Shown here one piece after another: positions 1 to 8,143 of a DNA stretch of 64,000 nt. The position numbers and the translations under genes were made by a program. The stretch is from DASYTH01 sp045806965. Its GTDB lineage: Bacteria > Actinomycetota > Actinomycetes > Mycobacteriales > Pseudonocardiaceae. Below the pieces are notes generated by a model. That model saw only the letters and a program-made list of their open reading frames with translations, had not been told where the DNA came from and ran no database searches. The stretch is from assembly GCA_045806965.1 (NCBI GenBank), contig JBJMIG010000021.1, positions 1 through 64,000 of the forward strand, in the 5' to 3' direction. Within the stretch, counting starts at the first letter, position 1. Each line of letters starts with the position of its first letter.

Positions 1-277
1 CTCCTCGCTGTTGGCGCAGTGGGAAGACACCCGGTGGTCCCGGGACGCGGCTGCCGGTCGCTCACTGATCGGCGCTCTCTGGCGCACAGCCCTGTTGCCA
101 GTCCGCGCGTCCTGGGCCGCCGGGCCTCGCAGAACTCATCGTGGACCTCAACGGTCGAGCGAGCAGGGCGATGGCCCGGCGGGGACCTCAGGTGCGCCCG
201 AACCCTCCCACATGGACGGTCGGACACAAGGATGGTGCACCAGTGAGCGAGCGGACCGAGCCTTGCGAGGTGACGAA
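1..277. other. Left-edge stretch with no recognised gene
   Basis: Frames are open on the plus strand, but none resembles a sigma factor. Such a gene would be the expected partner upstream of the RskA-type gene that follows. One frame ends in TGA at 244-246, shortly before the anti-sigma start. Codon third positions are not as GC-rich as in neighbouring genes. It could be a 5' leader or the decayed end of an upstream gene cut off by the window edge. Confidence 0.4.
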
Positions 278-1006
278 ATGAGCCCAGACGTGCACGCCCT
301 GACCGGCGCCTACGTGCTCGACGCCGTGCCCGAGTTGGAACGCGCGGCATTCGAGCGCCACCTCGCCGAATGCGACGCCTGCGCCCAGGAGGTCCGCGAG
401 CTGCGGGAGACCGCCACCCGGCTGGGCCAGACCGCGACGGCCGAGCCGCCGCCCGGATTGCGGAGCGCGGTACTGGCCAGGATCAGCGAGGTCCGCCAAC
501 TTCCGCCGGAGCAGCCGCCGGGCGGCCAGCGCTCCCCCGGCCGCGCCAGGCTGACCCTGTGGCTGACCAGCTCCGCCGCGGCGGTGCTGCTGGTCGTGGC
601 CACGGTGCTGGGGGTGCTGCTGGTTCGCGAGCGCGGCGCGCTCGACGACGCCCGGCAGTCCGCCACGTCGCTCAGCTCGATCCTCGACGCCGGCGACGTC
701 AAGGCGTCCGCCGCCAAGGTTGACTCCGGCGGCTCGGCGCTCGTGGTGACCTCCCGCGCGCAGAACCGCGGACTGATCCTCGCCAGCGGGCTGGCCGAGC
801 CGCCGAGCGGCCACGTCTACCAGGCCTGGCTGCGCGACTCGACCGGCGACATGCACCCGGCCGGCCTGCTGCCCGGTGCCGGCACGGCCCGGCTTGACCT
901 CAACGACGTGAACACGGCCAACGGCGTCGGTCTCACCGTGGAACCGGCCGGCGGATCGCCGGCGCCGACCACCGGCCCGGTGATGCTGGTGGATCTGCCG
1001 GTGTAG
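278..1006 (+). CDS. RskA-type anti-sigma factor (zinc-binding, single-pass membrane)
   Basis: A 242-residue protein that should hold an ECF sigma factor at the membrane. The N-terminus carries the zinc anti-sigma signature H28-x3-C32-x2-C35 (HLAECDAC). A proline-rich linker follows, then one membrane segment at about residues 92-116, then an extracytoplasmic RskA C-terminal domain (about 130-242) with the typical HVYQAWLRD and PAGLLPG blocks. In M. tuberculosis RskA is degraded by regulated proteolysis to free SigK. I start at ATG 278 because the zinc domain begins there, although the frame is open back to position 11. The cognate sigma factor is not visible in the window and may lie just to the left. 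The family call is solid; the partner is inferred. Confidence 0.85.
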   Translation: MSPDVHALTGAYVLDAVPELERAAFERHLAECDACAQEVRELRETATRLGQTATAEPPPGLRSAVLARISEVRQLPPEQPPGGQRSPGRARLTLWLTSSAAAVLLVVATVLGVLLVRERGALDDARQSATSLSSILDAGDVKASAAKVDSGGSALVVTSRAQNRGLILASGLAEPPSGHVYQAWLRDSTGDMHPAGLLPGAGTARLDLNDVNTANGVGLTVEPAGGSPAPTTGPVMLVDLPV

Positions 1007-1015
1007 CGCGCCCAG

Positions 1016-2029
1016 CTAGCGCTCCGGCTTGGTCCGCCTGCCGATCAGGTCGGCGGCCATGTCGCGCGGGTCGAAACCGTCGTGGCAGACCCGGTGCACC
1101 ACCTCGGTGATCGGCATCTCCACGCCGTGCTCGGCGGCCAACTCGCGGATCGACGAGCAGGACTTGACTCCCTCGGCCACCTGGCCGTGCGCCGCGGCCT
1201 GGGCCTGCGCCGGAGTCTGCCCGCGGCCGAGCCGCTCACCGAAGGCCCGGTTCCGGGACAGCGGGGACAGGCACGTGGCCACCAGGTCGCCGAGCCCGGC
1301 GAGCCCGGACAGGGTGAGCGGATCGGCGCCGAGCACGCCGCCCAGCCGCGCGGTCTCGGCCAGCCCCCTGGTGATCAGCGTGCCGAGCGTGTTGCTGCCG
1401 AACCCGAGCCCGGTGGCCATCCCGCAGGACAGTGCGATCACGTTCTTGCAGGCGCCACCCAACTCGCAGCCGACCACATCGGTAATGGTGTACGGGCGGA
1501 AGTAGCCGGTGGTGCTGGCCCGCTGCATGGCGACCGCGCGGTCGTGGTCGGTGCACGCGATCACGGTCGCGGTCGGCTGCTCCTCGGCGATCTCCCTGGC
1601 CAGGTTCGGCCCGGACACCGCGACCACCTGGTCCTCCTCGACCCCGGTGACCTCCGTGATCACCTGACTCATCCGCTTGAGCGTGCCAAGCTCGACGCCC
1701 TTGGCGAGGCTGACCAGGGTCGCCTCCGGCTTGATCAGGTTGCGCCAGGCGGTGAGGTTGTGACGCAGGCTCTGGCTCGGCACCGCGAGCACCACCGCGC
1801 TGGCCCCGTCCAGCGCGATCCTCGGGTCCGAGGTGGACATGAGGCTGTCCGGCAGCCGGACCCCGGGCAGGTAGTCCGGGTTCTCCCGGCGTTCCCCGAT
1901 CGCCTCGGCCACCTCGCGACGCCGCGCCCACAGGGTCACCTCGCTGCCCGCGTCGGCGAGCACCTTGGCGAACGCCGTGCCCCAGGAACCGGAGCCGAGC
2001 ACGGCGAACCGCGGCGGTTGCTCCGGCAT
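1016..2029 (-). CDS. gpsA: NAD(P)-dependent glycerol-3-phosphate dehydrogenase
   Basis: A cytosolic 337-residue enzyme reducing dihydroxyacetone phosphate to sn-glycerol-3-phosphate, the backbone of phospholipids. The N-terminus has the Rossmann motif GSGSWGTAF (residues 12-20). Further blocks are SLAKGVE, AVSGPNLA and the C-terminal-domain GGACKNVIAL with the catalytic lysine. Length is normal for the family. The ATG overlaps the plsC stop by one base (TGATG), so the two are translationally coupled and supply consecutive steps of phosphatidic acid synthesis. It ends head-on to the anti-sigma gene with a 9-bp gap. The block gpsA-fbiD-ppk-mutT1-hupB-leuDC-iclR matches M. tuberculosis Rv2982c to Rv2989. 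Confidence 0.96.
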   Translation of the reverse strand: MPEQPPRFAVLGSGSWGTAFAKVLADAGSEVTLWARRREVAEAIGERRENPDYLPGVRLPDSLMSTSDPRIALDGASAVVLAVPSQSLRHNLTAWRNLIKPEATLVSLAKGVELGTLKRMSQVITEVTGVEEDQVVAVSGPNLAREIAEEQPTATVIACTDHDRAVAMQRASTTGYFRPYTITDVVGCELGGACKNVIALSCGMATGLGFGSNTLGTLITRGLAETARLGGVLGADPLTLSGLAGLGDLVATCLSPLSRNRAFGERLGRGQTPAQAQAAAHGQVAEGVKSCSSIRELAAEHGVEMPITEVVHRVCHDGFDPRDMAADLIGRRTKPER

Positions 2030-2763
2030 CAGCCCGTGCGCTCGCCGTCGGCCGGCTTCGCCACGACCGGTGGCCGGAAGAACTCCTCCGGCGCCGGCTC
2101 GCCCCGGATCTCGGCCACCAGATCCCGCACCCGGCCCATCACCAGGTTGGTGACCTCACGCAGCAGTTCGGGAGTGACCGGCTGGTCGCGGTAGGCGGAC
2201 AGGTCGATCGGCTCGCCGACCGAGATGCGCACCGACTTGCGCGGAAACGGCCGGAACTTCTTCGTGTAGCCGTTGAGAATCTCCTGGGTGCCCCAGCGGG
2301 CCACCGGCAACACCGGCGCGTCGCTGTCCAGCGCCAGCCGGGCCACGCCGGTGCGCGGATACATCGGCCAGCCGGCCGGGTCCTTGGTGATCGTGCCCTC
2401 CGGGTAGATCACCACCAGCTTGCCCTCCGCCAGCGCCGTCACCGCGGCGGAGAGGCTCCGCCGGGCGTCGGTGGTGCCCCGGTACACCGGGATCGTGCCG
2501 ACGCCTCGGGCCATCCGGCCGAACACCGGCACGTGCAGCACGGACTCCTTGGCCAAGATCCGAGGCACCCGCTTGTTCCTGTGCACGAACACCCCGTCCA
2601 CCACCGGATCGAAGTGCGAGACATGATTCATCGCCAGCAGCACGCCGCCCTCGCGCGGGATCCGCTCGTTCCCGCGCTGGGTGACCTTGGCGATCCAGTT
2701 CAGCGGGTAGAAGAACACGGCGAACGCGCCGACCCAGAAGCCGCCCCTCTCGCGACTCGCCAA
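2029..2763 (-). CDS. plsC: 1-acyl-sn-glycerol-3-phosphate acyltransferase
   Basis: A 244-residue membrane-associated acyltransferase that adds the second acyl chain to lysophosphatidic acid. It shows the PlsC catalytic motif H47-x4-D52 (NHVSHFD), the substrate-binding PEGT at 121-124, and a hydrophobic N-terminal stretch (about 9-24) for membrane contact. It is the first gene of a two-gene operon with gpsA and is coupled to it through TGATG. The gene is divergent from fbiD with an 89-bp gap that should hold both promoters. PlsC/LPLAT proteins can also acylate other lipids, so the exact acceptor is inferred from the gpsA linkage. Confidence 0.93.
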   Translation of the reverse strand: MASRERGGFWVGAFAVFFYPLNWIAKVTQRGNERIPREGGVLLAMNHVSHFDPVVDGVFVHRNKRVPRILAKESVLHVPVFGRMARGVGTIPVYRGTTDARRSLSAAVTALAEGKLVVIYPEGTITKDPAGWPMYPRTGVARLALDSDAPVLPVARWGTQEILNGYTKKFRPFPRKSVRISVGEPIDLSAYRDQPVTPELLREVTNLVMGRVRDLVAEIRGEPAPEEFFRPPVVAKPADGERTG

Positions 2764-2852
2764 CTGCTCCTCCTCGACGTTGGTTCGACCCCGGTTCGCC
2801 CCTGGTGGCGAACCCGATCCACCAAGGATGCCAGGCGCGGCATTCGTGGAAG

Positions 2853-3476
2853 ATGGACCGGGTGGACCTGATAGTTCCCGTCAAGCGTCTCGACCGGGCC
2901 AAGTCTCGGCTGCGTGGCGCCGTGGACGAGCACGTGGCCCTGGTGCTCGCATTGTTGCTGGACACGGTGACCGCGGCGACCCAGGCACCCGGCGTGCGGC
3001 GGGTGCTGGTGGTGTGCGAGGACGCCAGGGTGCCGGCGGCGCTGCGCGGCACCGGCGTCGAGTGTGTGGACGAGCGCGGGCTGCCCGGGCTCAACCCGGC
3101 GCTGGAGTTCGGCGCGAGCGTGCTGCGGGCCGGCGACCCGCACGGCGCGGTCGGCGCACTGCAGGCCGACCTGCCCGCGCTGCGGTCGGCCGACCTGGGC
3201 GCGGCGCTGCGCGAGGCGGACGGGCGCCGGGCGTTCTGCGCGGACCGCGCCGGCACCGGCACCACCCTGCTGCTTTCGGCGCCGGGACAGCCGCTCGACG
3301 CCCGGTTCGGCACCGGCTCGGCGCGCAGTCACCAGGACGGCGGCGCGCTACCGATCCGCGCGCCGGTCCCGTCGCTTCGCTGTGACGTGGACACGGACGA
3401 GGATCTGGCGGTGGCCACCGGCCTCGGCCTCGGCCCCCGAACGTCCACACTGGTCTGTTGTGGGACTCCTAGGTGA
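2853..3476 (+). CDS. fbiD: Phosphoenolpyruvate (2-phospholactate) guanylyltransferase of F420 biosynthesis
   Basis: A 207-residue CofC/FbiD-family nucleotidyltransferase. In mycobacteria FbiD joins GMP to phosphoenolpyruvate to make the activated intermediate that FbiA condenses with Fo, an early step in coenzyme F420 synthesis. Visible family blocks are DLIVPVKRLDRAKSRL at the N-terminus, LQADLPAL around the metal site, and GTGTTLL. Start ATG 2853 gives MDRVDLIVPVK; an in-frame ATG at 2805 adds 16 residues unlike the family. It stands alone on the plus strand between plsC and ppk, as in M. tuberculosis (Rv2983). The other F420 genes are not in the window. Confidence 0.9.
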   Translation: MDRVDLIVPVKRLDRAKSRLRGAVDEHVALVLALLLDTVTAATQAPGVRRVLVVCEDARVPAALRGTGVECVDERGLPGLNPALEFGASVLRAGDPHGAVGALQADLPALRSADLGAALREADGRRAFCADRAGTGTTLLLSAPGQPLDARFGTGSARSHQDGGALPIRAPVPSLRCDVDTDEDLAVATGLGLGPRTSTLVCCGTPR

Positions 3477-3525
3477 AGTCCGGCTCGGGCGGTGCCCCCG
3501 GCTCGCGGTACTGGACAATGGCAGG

Positions 3526-5682
3526 GTGAGTACCGAGAGCGCGGAGCAGGTAACCGGCAGCGAACAGGCGGAACCGCGTGGGGTGCCGTCCGCGCCGCCG
3601 GCCGTCACACCTGAGGTCGCCGACACCGGACTGCCGGATGACCGGTACCTCAACCGAGAACTGTCCTGGTTGGACTTCAATGCCCGGGTGCTCGCGCTCG
3701 CCGAGGACGAGTCCCAGCCGCTGCTCGAGCGGGCAAAGTTCCTGGCCATCTACGCCTCGAACCTGGACGAGTTCTACATGGTGCGGGTGGCCGGGCTCAA
3801 GCGCCGCAACGAGACCGGCCTGTCGGTGCGCAGTGCCGACGGGCTCACTCCGCGCGAGCAGTTGGGCTACATCTCCAAGCGCAACCAGGAACTGGTCGAG
3901 CAGCACGCCAGGGCGTTCGAGGATCGGATCCGCCCAGAGCTTGCCGAGCGGGGCATCCGGATCGTCAGCTGGGCGGAGCTGGACGAGCCCGAGCGGCTTC
4001 GGCTCACCGCGTACTTCACCGAGCAGGTCTTCCCGGTGCTCACCCCGCTCGCGGTGGACTCGGCGCACCCGTTCCCCTACATCTCCGGTCTGTCCCTGAA
4101 TCTCGCCGTGACGGTGCGGGATCCGGCGATCGGCATCGAGCGCTTCGCCCGGGTCAAGGTGCCGGACAACGTGCCGAGGCTGGTCGCGGTGAACCGCGGG
4201 CGAGACCACGACGCGGACACCTTCCTGCCGCTCGAGGAGCTGATCGCCGCGCACCTTTCCGACCTCTTCACCGGGATGCACGTCTCCGAGGTGCACGCGT
4301 TCCGGGTCACCCGCAACGCCGACCTCGAGGTGGAGGAGGACCGCGACGAGGATCTGTTGCAGGCGCTGGAGCGGGAGCTCGCGCAGCGCCGGTTCGGCCC
4401 GCCGGTTCGGCTCGAGGTGGCCGACGACATGAGCGACCACATGATGGAGCGGCTGTTGCGCGAGCTCGAGGTACACCCCAACGACGTTGTGGTGGTGCCC
4501 GGCCTGCTCGACCTCTCCTGTCTGTGGCAGCTACACGCGGTGGACCGCAAGAACCTCAAGGACACCCCGTTCGTGCCGGCCACCCACCCTGCGTTCGCCG
4601 ACCGGGAGACGCCGAGAAGCGTGTTCGCCACGCTGCGCGAGGAAGACGTGCTGGTGCATCACCCGTACGACTCGTTCTCCACGAGCGTGCAGCGGTTCAT
4701 CGAGCAGGCCGCCAGCGACCCGAAGGTGTTGGCCATCAAGCAGACCCTGTACCGCACCTCCGGTGACTCTCCGATCGTGGACGCGCTGATCGACGCGGCC
4801 GAGGCGGGCAAGCAGGTGGTCGCGCTGGTGGAGATCAAGGCGCGGTTCGACGAGCAGGCGAACATCAAATGGGCCCGCACGTTGGAGAAGGCCGGGGTGC
4901 ATGTGGTGTACGGGCTGGTCGGCCTGAAGACGCACTGCAAGATCGCGCTCGTGGTACGTCAGGACGGCAACACCATCCGGCGGTACTGCCACATCGGGAC
5001 CGGCAACTACAACCCGAAGACCGCGCGGCTCTACGAGGACGTCGGGCTGCTGACCGCGGAGCCGACCATCGGCGCCGACCTGACCGATCTGTTCAACGTG
5101 CTGACCGGTTATGCCCGCCAGGAGCAGTACCGCAGCCTGCTCGTTGCGCCGTACGGGATCCGGCGCGGCATCGTGGAGCGGATCGGGCAGGAGATCGAGC
5201 ACCACAGGGCCGGCCGGCCGGCCGGGATCCGCTTTAAGATCAACTCTTTGGTTGACGAGCAGGTGATCGACGCGCTGTACCGGGCATCGCAGGCCGGTGT
5301 GCGAGTCGACATCGTGGTGCGCGGGATCTGCGCGCTCAAGCCGGGAATCTCCGGGCTCTCGGAGCACATTCGGGTGCGCTCGATCCTCGGCCGGTTCCTC
5401 GAGCACTCCCGGGTGTTCCACTTCGTCGGTTCCGGCGAGCACTGGATCGGCAGTGCCGATCTCATGCACCGCAACCTGGACCGGCGGGTCGAGGTCGCGG
5501 TGCGGATCGCCGATCCGAGGCTCACCAGGGAGCTCGACGCGATGCTCGACTCGACGCTCGACCCCGCGACCCGGTGCTGGGTGCTTGGTCCGGACGGCGA
5601 GTGGCAGCCGTCCCCTGAGGACGGTTCGTCCGTGCGCGATCACCAGGCCCGGATGCTGGCCACCCACCGCGCGGCCGGTTGA
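3526..5682 (+). CDS. ppk: Polyphosphate kinase 1
   Basis: A 718-residue PPK1 that polymerises the gamma phosphate of ATP into polyphosphate. Domains in order: an acidic, proline-rich N-terminal extension (about 1-45); the N domain opening with YLNRELSWLDFNARV; the head domain; then two phospholipase-D-like catalytic domains. The autophosphorylated histidine lies in RYCHIGTGNYNP. The second conserved histidine is in the C-terminal block DLMHRNLDRRVEV. Start GTG 3526 follows a purine-rich GCAGG; the frame is open further upstream inside fbiD in another register. The stop overlaps the start of mutT1 by 4 bases (TTGA), so the two are co-transcribed and translationally coupled. Confidence 0.96.
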   Translation: MSTESAEQVTGSEQAEPRGVPSAPPAVTPEVADTGLPDDRYLNRELSWLDFNARVLALAEDESQPLLERAKFLAIYASNLDEFYMVRVAGLKRRNETGLSVRSADGLTPREQLGYISKRNQELVEQHARAFEDRIRPELAERGIRIVSWAELDEPERLRLTAYFTEQVFPVLTPLAVDSAHPFPYISGLSLNLAVTVRDPAIGIERFARVKVPDNVPRLVAVNRGRDHDADTFLPLEELIAAHLSDLFTGMHVSEVHAFRVTRNADLEVEEDRDEDLLQALERELAQRRFGPPVRLEVADDMSDHMMERLLRELEVHPNDVVVVPGLLDLSCLWQLHAVDRKNLKDTPFVPATHPAFADRETPRSVFATLREEDVLVHHPYDSFSTSVQRFIEQAASDPKVLAIKQTLYRTSGDSPIVDALIDAAEAGKQVVALVEIKARFDEQANIKWARTLEKAGVHVVYGLVGLKTHCKIALVVRQDGNTIRRYCHIGTGNYNPKTARLYEDVGLLTAEPTIGADLTDLFNVLTGYARQEQYRSLLVAPYGIRRGIVERIGQEIEHHRAGRPAGIRFKINSLVDEQVIDALYRASQAGVRVDIVVRGICALKPGISGLSEHIRVRSILGRFLEHSRVFHFVGSGEHWIGSADLMHRNLDRRVEVAVRIADPRLTRELDAMLDSTLDPATRCWVLGPDGEWQPSPEDGSSVRDHQARMLATHRAAG

Positions 5683-6572
5683 CCACCGTGGGGATCCTCG
5701 CCGCCGGTGCGGTGCTGTGGCGTACGGCGGATCCGCTGGAGATCGCGGTGGTGCACCGGCCGAGATACGACGACTGGAGCCTGCCCAAGGGAAAGCTCGA
5801 GCCCGGGGAGAACGTGTGGCGGGCGGCGGCGCGCGAAGTCGCCGAGGAGACCGGATTCTCCGCCGTGCTGGGCCGACACGTCGGGCGGGTCCGGTATCGG
5901 GTCAGCCGGCCGGTCGCAGCGGACAAAACGGTCGACTACCTGGCCGCGCGGGCCCATGCCGGCGCGTTCCGGCCCAACTCCGAGGTCGACCTGCTGCGCT
6001 GGGTGACGCCGGCCGAGGCGGCGAACCTGTTGAGCTACCCGCATGATGCCGAGATCGTGCGAGCGTTCCTCGCGCTGCCACCGGATCTCGCCACCGCGAT
6101 GCTGGTCCGGCATGCCAAGGCGGGCAGCAGGTCCCGATGGCACCGGCCGGACGAGGCAAGGCCACTCAGCGAGCGCGGCTGGCAGGAGGTGAAGGCGTTG
6201 CGTACCCTGCTGCCGCTGTTCGGCGTCTCCCAGGTGCATGCCGCGCCGCTCGTCCGTTGCGTCCAGACCGTGCAACCGATCGCCGAGGACCTTGGCGTGG
6301 AGACCGTTCAGGAACCCCTGCTGTCCGAGGAGACTTACACCGGGCAAGAGCAGCAAGCCGTGGCCCGCTTCAGGGAGGTCGTCGGCGGTGGGGGCATTCC
6401 GGCACTGTGCAGTCAGGGTGGGGTGATCCCGGATCTGGTTGCCCGCTTGGCCGCCGAGGCCGAGCTGCCCATGTCCGATCCGGAAAGCCGCAAAGCGAGC
6501 GCCTGGGTCCTGTCCTTTCACCGGGGCGCCATTCCCCGCCTGGCCGCCGCCGACTACATTCCCAAGCCCTGA
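5679..6572 (+). CDS. mutT1: MutT1-type Nudix hydrolase fused to a histidine phosphatase
   Basis: A 297-residue two-domain protein. The N-terminal half holds a Nudix box, G-x5-E-x7-REVAEETGF, around residues 43-65. The C-terminal half is a phosphoglycerate-mutase-like/SixA phosphatase opening with MLVRHAKAG, where RHA is the catalytic histidine motif. In mycobacteria MutT1 degrades 8-oxo-GTP/dGTP species and diadenosine polyphosphates. Start is TTG 5679, overlapping the ppk stop; GTG 5688 is the alternative. The pairing with ppk links nucleotide sanitation to polyphosphate metabolism. A terminator-like hairpin follows at 6687-6727. Confidence 0.93.
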   Translation: MTTVGILAAGAVLWRTADPLEIAVVHRPRYDDWSLPKGKLEPGENVWRAAAREVAEETGFSAVLGRHVGRVRYRVSRPVAADKTVDYLAARAHAGAFRPNSEVDLLRWVTPAEAANLLSYPHDAEIVRAFLALPPDLATAMLVRHAKAGSRSRWHRPDEARPLSERGWQEVKALRTLLPLFGVSQVHAAPLVRCVQTVQPIAEDLGVETVQEPLLSEETYTGQEQQAVARFREVVGGGGIPALCSQGGVIPDLVARLAAEAELPMSDPESRKASAWVLSFHRGAIPRLAAADYIPKP

Positions 6573-6686
6573 CCAACCGAGGAAAAGCCCCCAGTCTCGT
6601 GCTCGGGCAACTGAGTGCGTGCTCAGGGCACGGCGCCGGAGTGCGGGACGCACTGCTGGAACGCGGCACTCGGGAACTGAAGGCAT

Positions 6687-6727
6687 GAGAAAGCCCTGCG
6701 CCGCCGGGAGGCGGGCAGGGCTCTCTC
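6687..6727. terminator. Bidirectional hairpin between mutT1 and hupB
   Basis: GAGAAAGCCCTGC (6687-6699) pairs with GCAGGGCTCTCTC (6715-6727) with one mismatch, around a 15-base GC-rich loop. The two flanking genes converge here, so it probably ends transcripts from both sides. There is no long T run, which is usual in actinobacteria. Confidence 0.75.
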
Positions 6728-6739
6728 AGGCCCGCTAAC

Positions 6740-7372
6740 CTACTTCTTGGTGGTCTTCTTGGCCGCCGGGCGGGATGTCTTGGCGGCGGTCGCCTTCTTG
6801 GCGGTGGTGGCCTTGGCCGCCGCCTTGGGGGCGGGCTTGGCGGCGGTGCTCTTGGCCGCCGCGGCCCTTCTCGTGGTGGACCCGGTGGTGGTGGCCGGCT
6901 TGGCCGCCGCCGCACGGGTACGCGTAGCGGCCGCGCTACGGGTTGTCGTCGTACGGGTTGCCGCCGTACGGGTTGCCGCCGTGCGGCCGGCCGTGGTGCG
7001 GCCCGCCGTGGTGCGGGTGGTCGACGCCGCGCTGCGGGCGGGCGTCGCCGCCGTGCCGCGGCTCGACGGGCGGGTGGCCGCCACCTTGGGCAGCTTCTTC
7101 GCGCCGCTCACCACATCCTTGAAGGTCGTGCCCGCACGGAACGCCGGCACGGTCGTCTTCTTCACCTTCACCGTCTCGCCGGTGCGCGGGTTGCGCGCCG
7201 TACGGGCCGCGCGTGCGCGCTTCTCGAACACGCCGAAGCCGGTGATGTTGACCTTCTCACCCTTGTTGACCGTCCGAACGATCACGTCCACCAGGCCGTC
7301 GACCGCGGCGCCGGCTGCCTTCTTGTCACCAAGGCGCTCGGACAGCGCCTCGATCAGTTGGGCCTTGTTCAC
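6740..7372 (-). CDS. hupB: HU-type histone-like protein with long basic tail (HupB)
   Basis: A 210-residue nucleoid protein. Residues 1-90 are a standard HU fold (MNKAQLIEALSERLG, then the DNA-binding arm with ARAARTARNPRTGETVKV). The rest is a low-complexity Ala/Lys/Thr/Arg tail with TRTAATRT, AAKPAPKAAAK and AAKKTTKK elements, like the histone-H1-like tails of mycobacterial HupB and Streptomyces HupS. The tail is known to aid DNA compaction and is a target of lysine acetylation in mycobacteria. Tail-encoding DNA around 6900-7020 is itself internally repetitive, so length variation between strains is likely. Its promoter should lie in 7373-7528. Confidence 0.95.
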   Translation of the reverse strand: MNKAQLIEALSERLGDKKAAGAAVDGLVDVIVRTVNKGEKVNITGFGVFEKRARAARTARNPRTGETVKVKKTTVPAFRAGTTFKDVVSGAKKLPKVAATRPSSRGTAATPARSAASTTRTTAGRTTAGRTAATRTAATRTTTTRSAAATRTRAAAAKPATTTGSTTRRAAAAKSTAAKPAPKAAAKATTAKKATAAKTSRPAAKKTTKK

Positions 7373-7528
7373 CCTTCAGTCCTCCATGAGAACGCACTGC
7401 CGTCTCGGCCCATCTGGCCGACTTCGTGCCACCGTATGCCTAAACGCGCACAATTTCCACGCGACTCGCCCAAATTCGTCACTTTGGTCGTCCGAATCCG
7501 TTGTCGCGTGGGCTATCTGACGGGCCTC

Positions 7529-8131
7529 TCAGGCCGGTTGGACGGGCGCCGTTCTGGGCATCCACTGCGGGCGGTCGTGTTCGAACTCGGTGATCGCGGC
7601 GGCATGCCGCAGGGTCAGGCCGATGTCGTCGAGTCCCTCGAGCAGCCGCCAGCGGGTGTAGTCGTCCACCCGGAACGCAGCGGAGAACTCGTTGGCTCGC
7701 ACGGTCTTTTGTGCCAGGTCCACGGTCACTTCCGTGCCCGGGCTGGCTTCGAGAAGCTTCCACAGCAACTCGACGTCCGACTGGTCGCACTCGGCGGCGA
7801 GCAGGCCCTGCTTGCCCGCGTTGCCCCGGAAGATGTCCGCGAACCGGGAAGAGATCACCACCCGGAAGCCGTATCCGTCGAGTGCCCACACGGCGTGCTC
7901 GCGGGAGGACCCGATGCCGAAGTCCGGCCCGGCCACCAGGACGCTGCCGGCGCGGTAGGGCTCAAGGTTGAGCACGAACTGCTCGTCGGCCCGCCAGGCG
8001 GCGAACAGGCCGTCCTCGAACCCGGTGCGGCTGACCCGCTTCAGGTAGACCGCCGGGATGATCTGGTCGGTGTCCACGTTGGACCGCCGCAGCGGCACCC
8101 CGACGCCCGTGTGCGTGGTGAACGGCTCCAT
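7529..8131 (-). CDS. leuD: 3-isopropylmalate dehydratase small subunit
   Basis: A 200-residue small subunit of isopropylmalate isomerase, which converts 2- to 3-isopropylmalate in leucine synthesis. Family blocks: VPLRRSNVDTDQIIP near the N-terminus, then GIGSSREHAVWAL, the swivelling-domain substrate loop. It pairs with leuC, which lies 12 bp upstream in the same direction. The order leuC-leuD and the divergent IclR regulator match other actinobacteria. Confidence 0.97.
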   Translation of the reverse strand: MEPFTTHTGVGVPLRRSNVDTDQIIPAVYLKRVSRTGFEDGLFAAWRADEQFVLNLEPYRAGSVLVAGPDFGIGSSREHAVWALDGYGFRVVISSRFADIFRGNAGKQGLLAAECDQSDVELLWKLLEASPGTEVTVDLAQKTVRANEFSAAFRVDDYTRWRLLEGLDDIGLTLRHAAAITEFEHDRPQWMPRTAPVQPA

Positions 8132-8143
8132 GGCTGCTGCTCC

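Noticed and set aside
1..277. Sigma factor gene end ahead of the anti-sigma factor
   Set aside because: No frame shows sigma region 4 residues.
6900..7020. CRISPR-like or tandem repeat DNA
   Set aside because: The repetition is codon-level, encoding the Thr/Ala/Arg tail of HupB; there are no spacers of uniform length.
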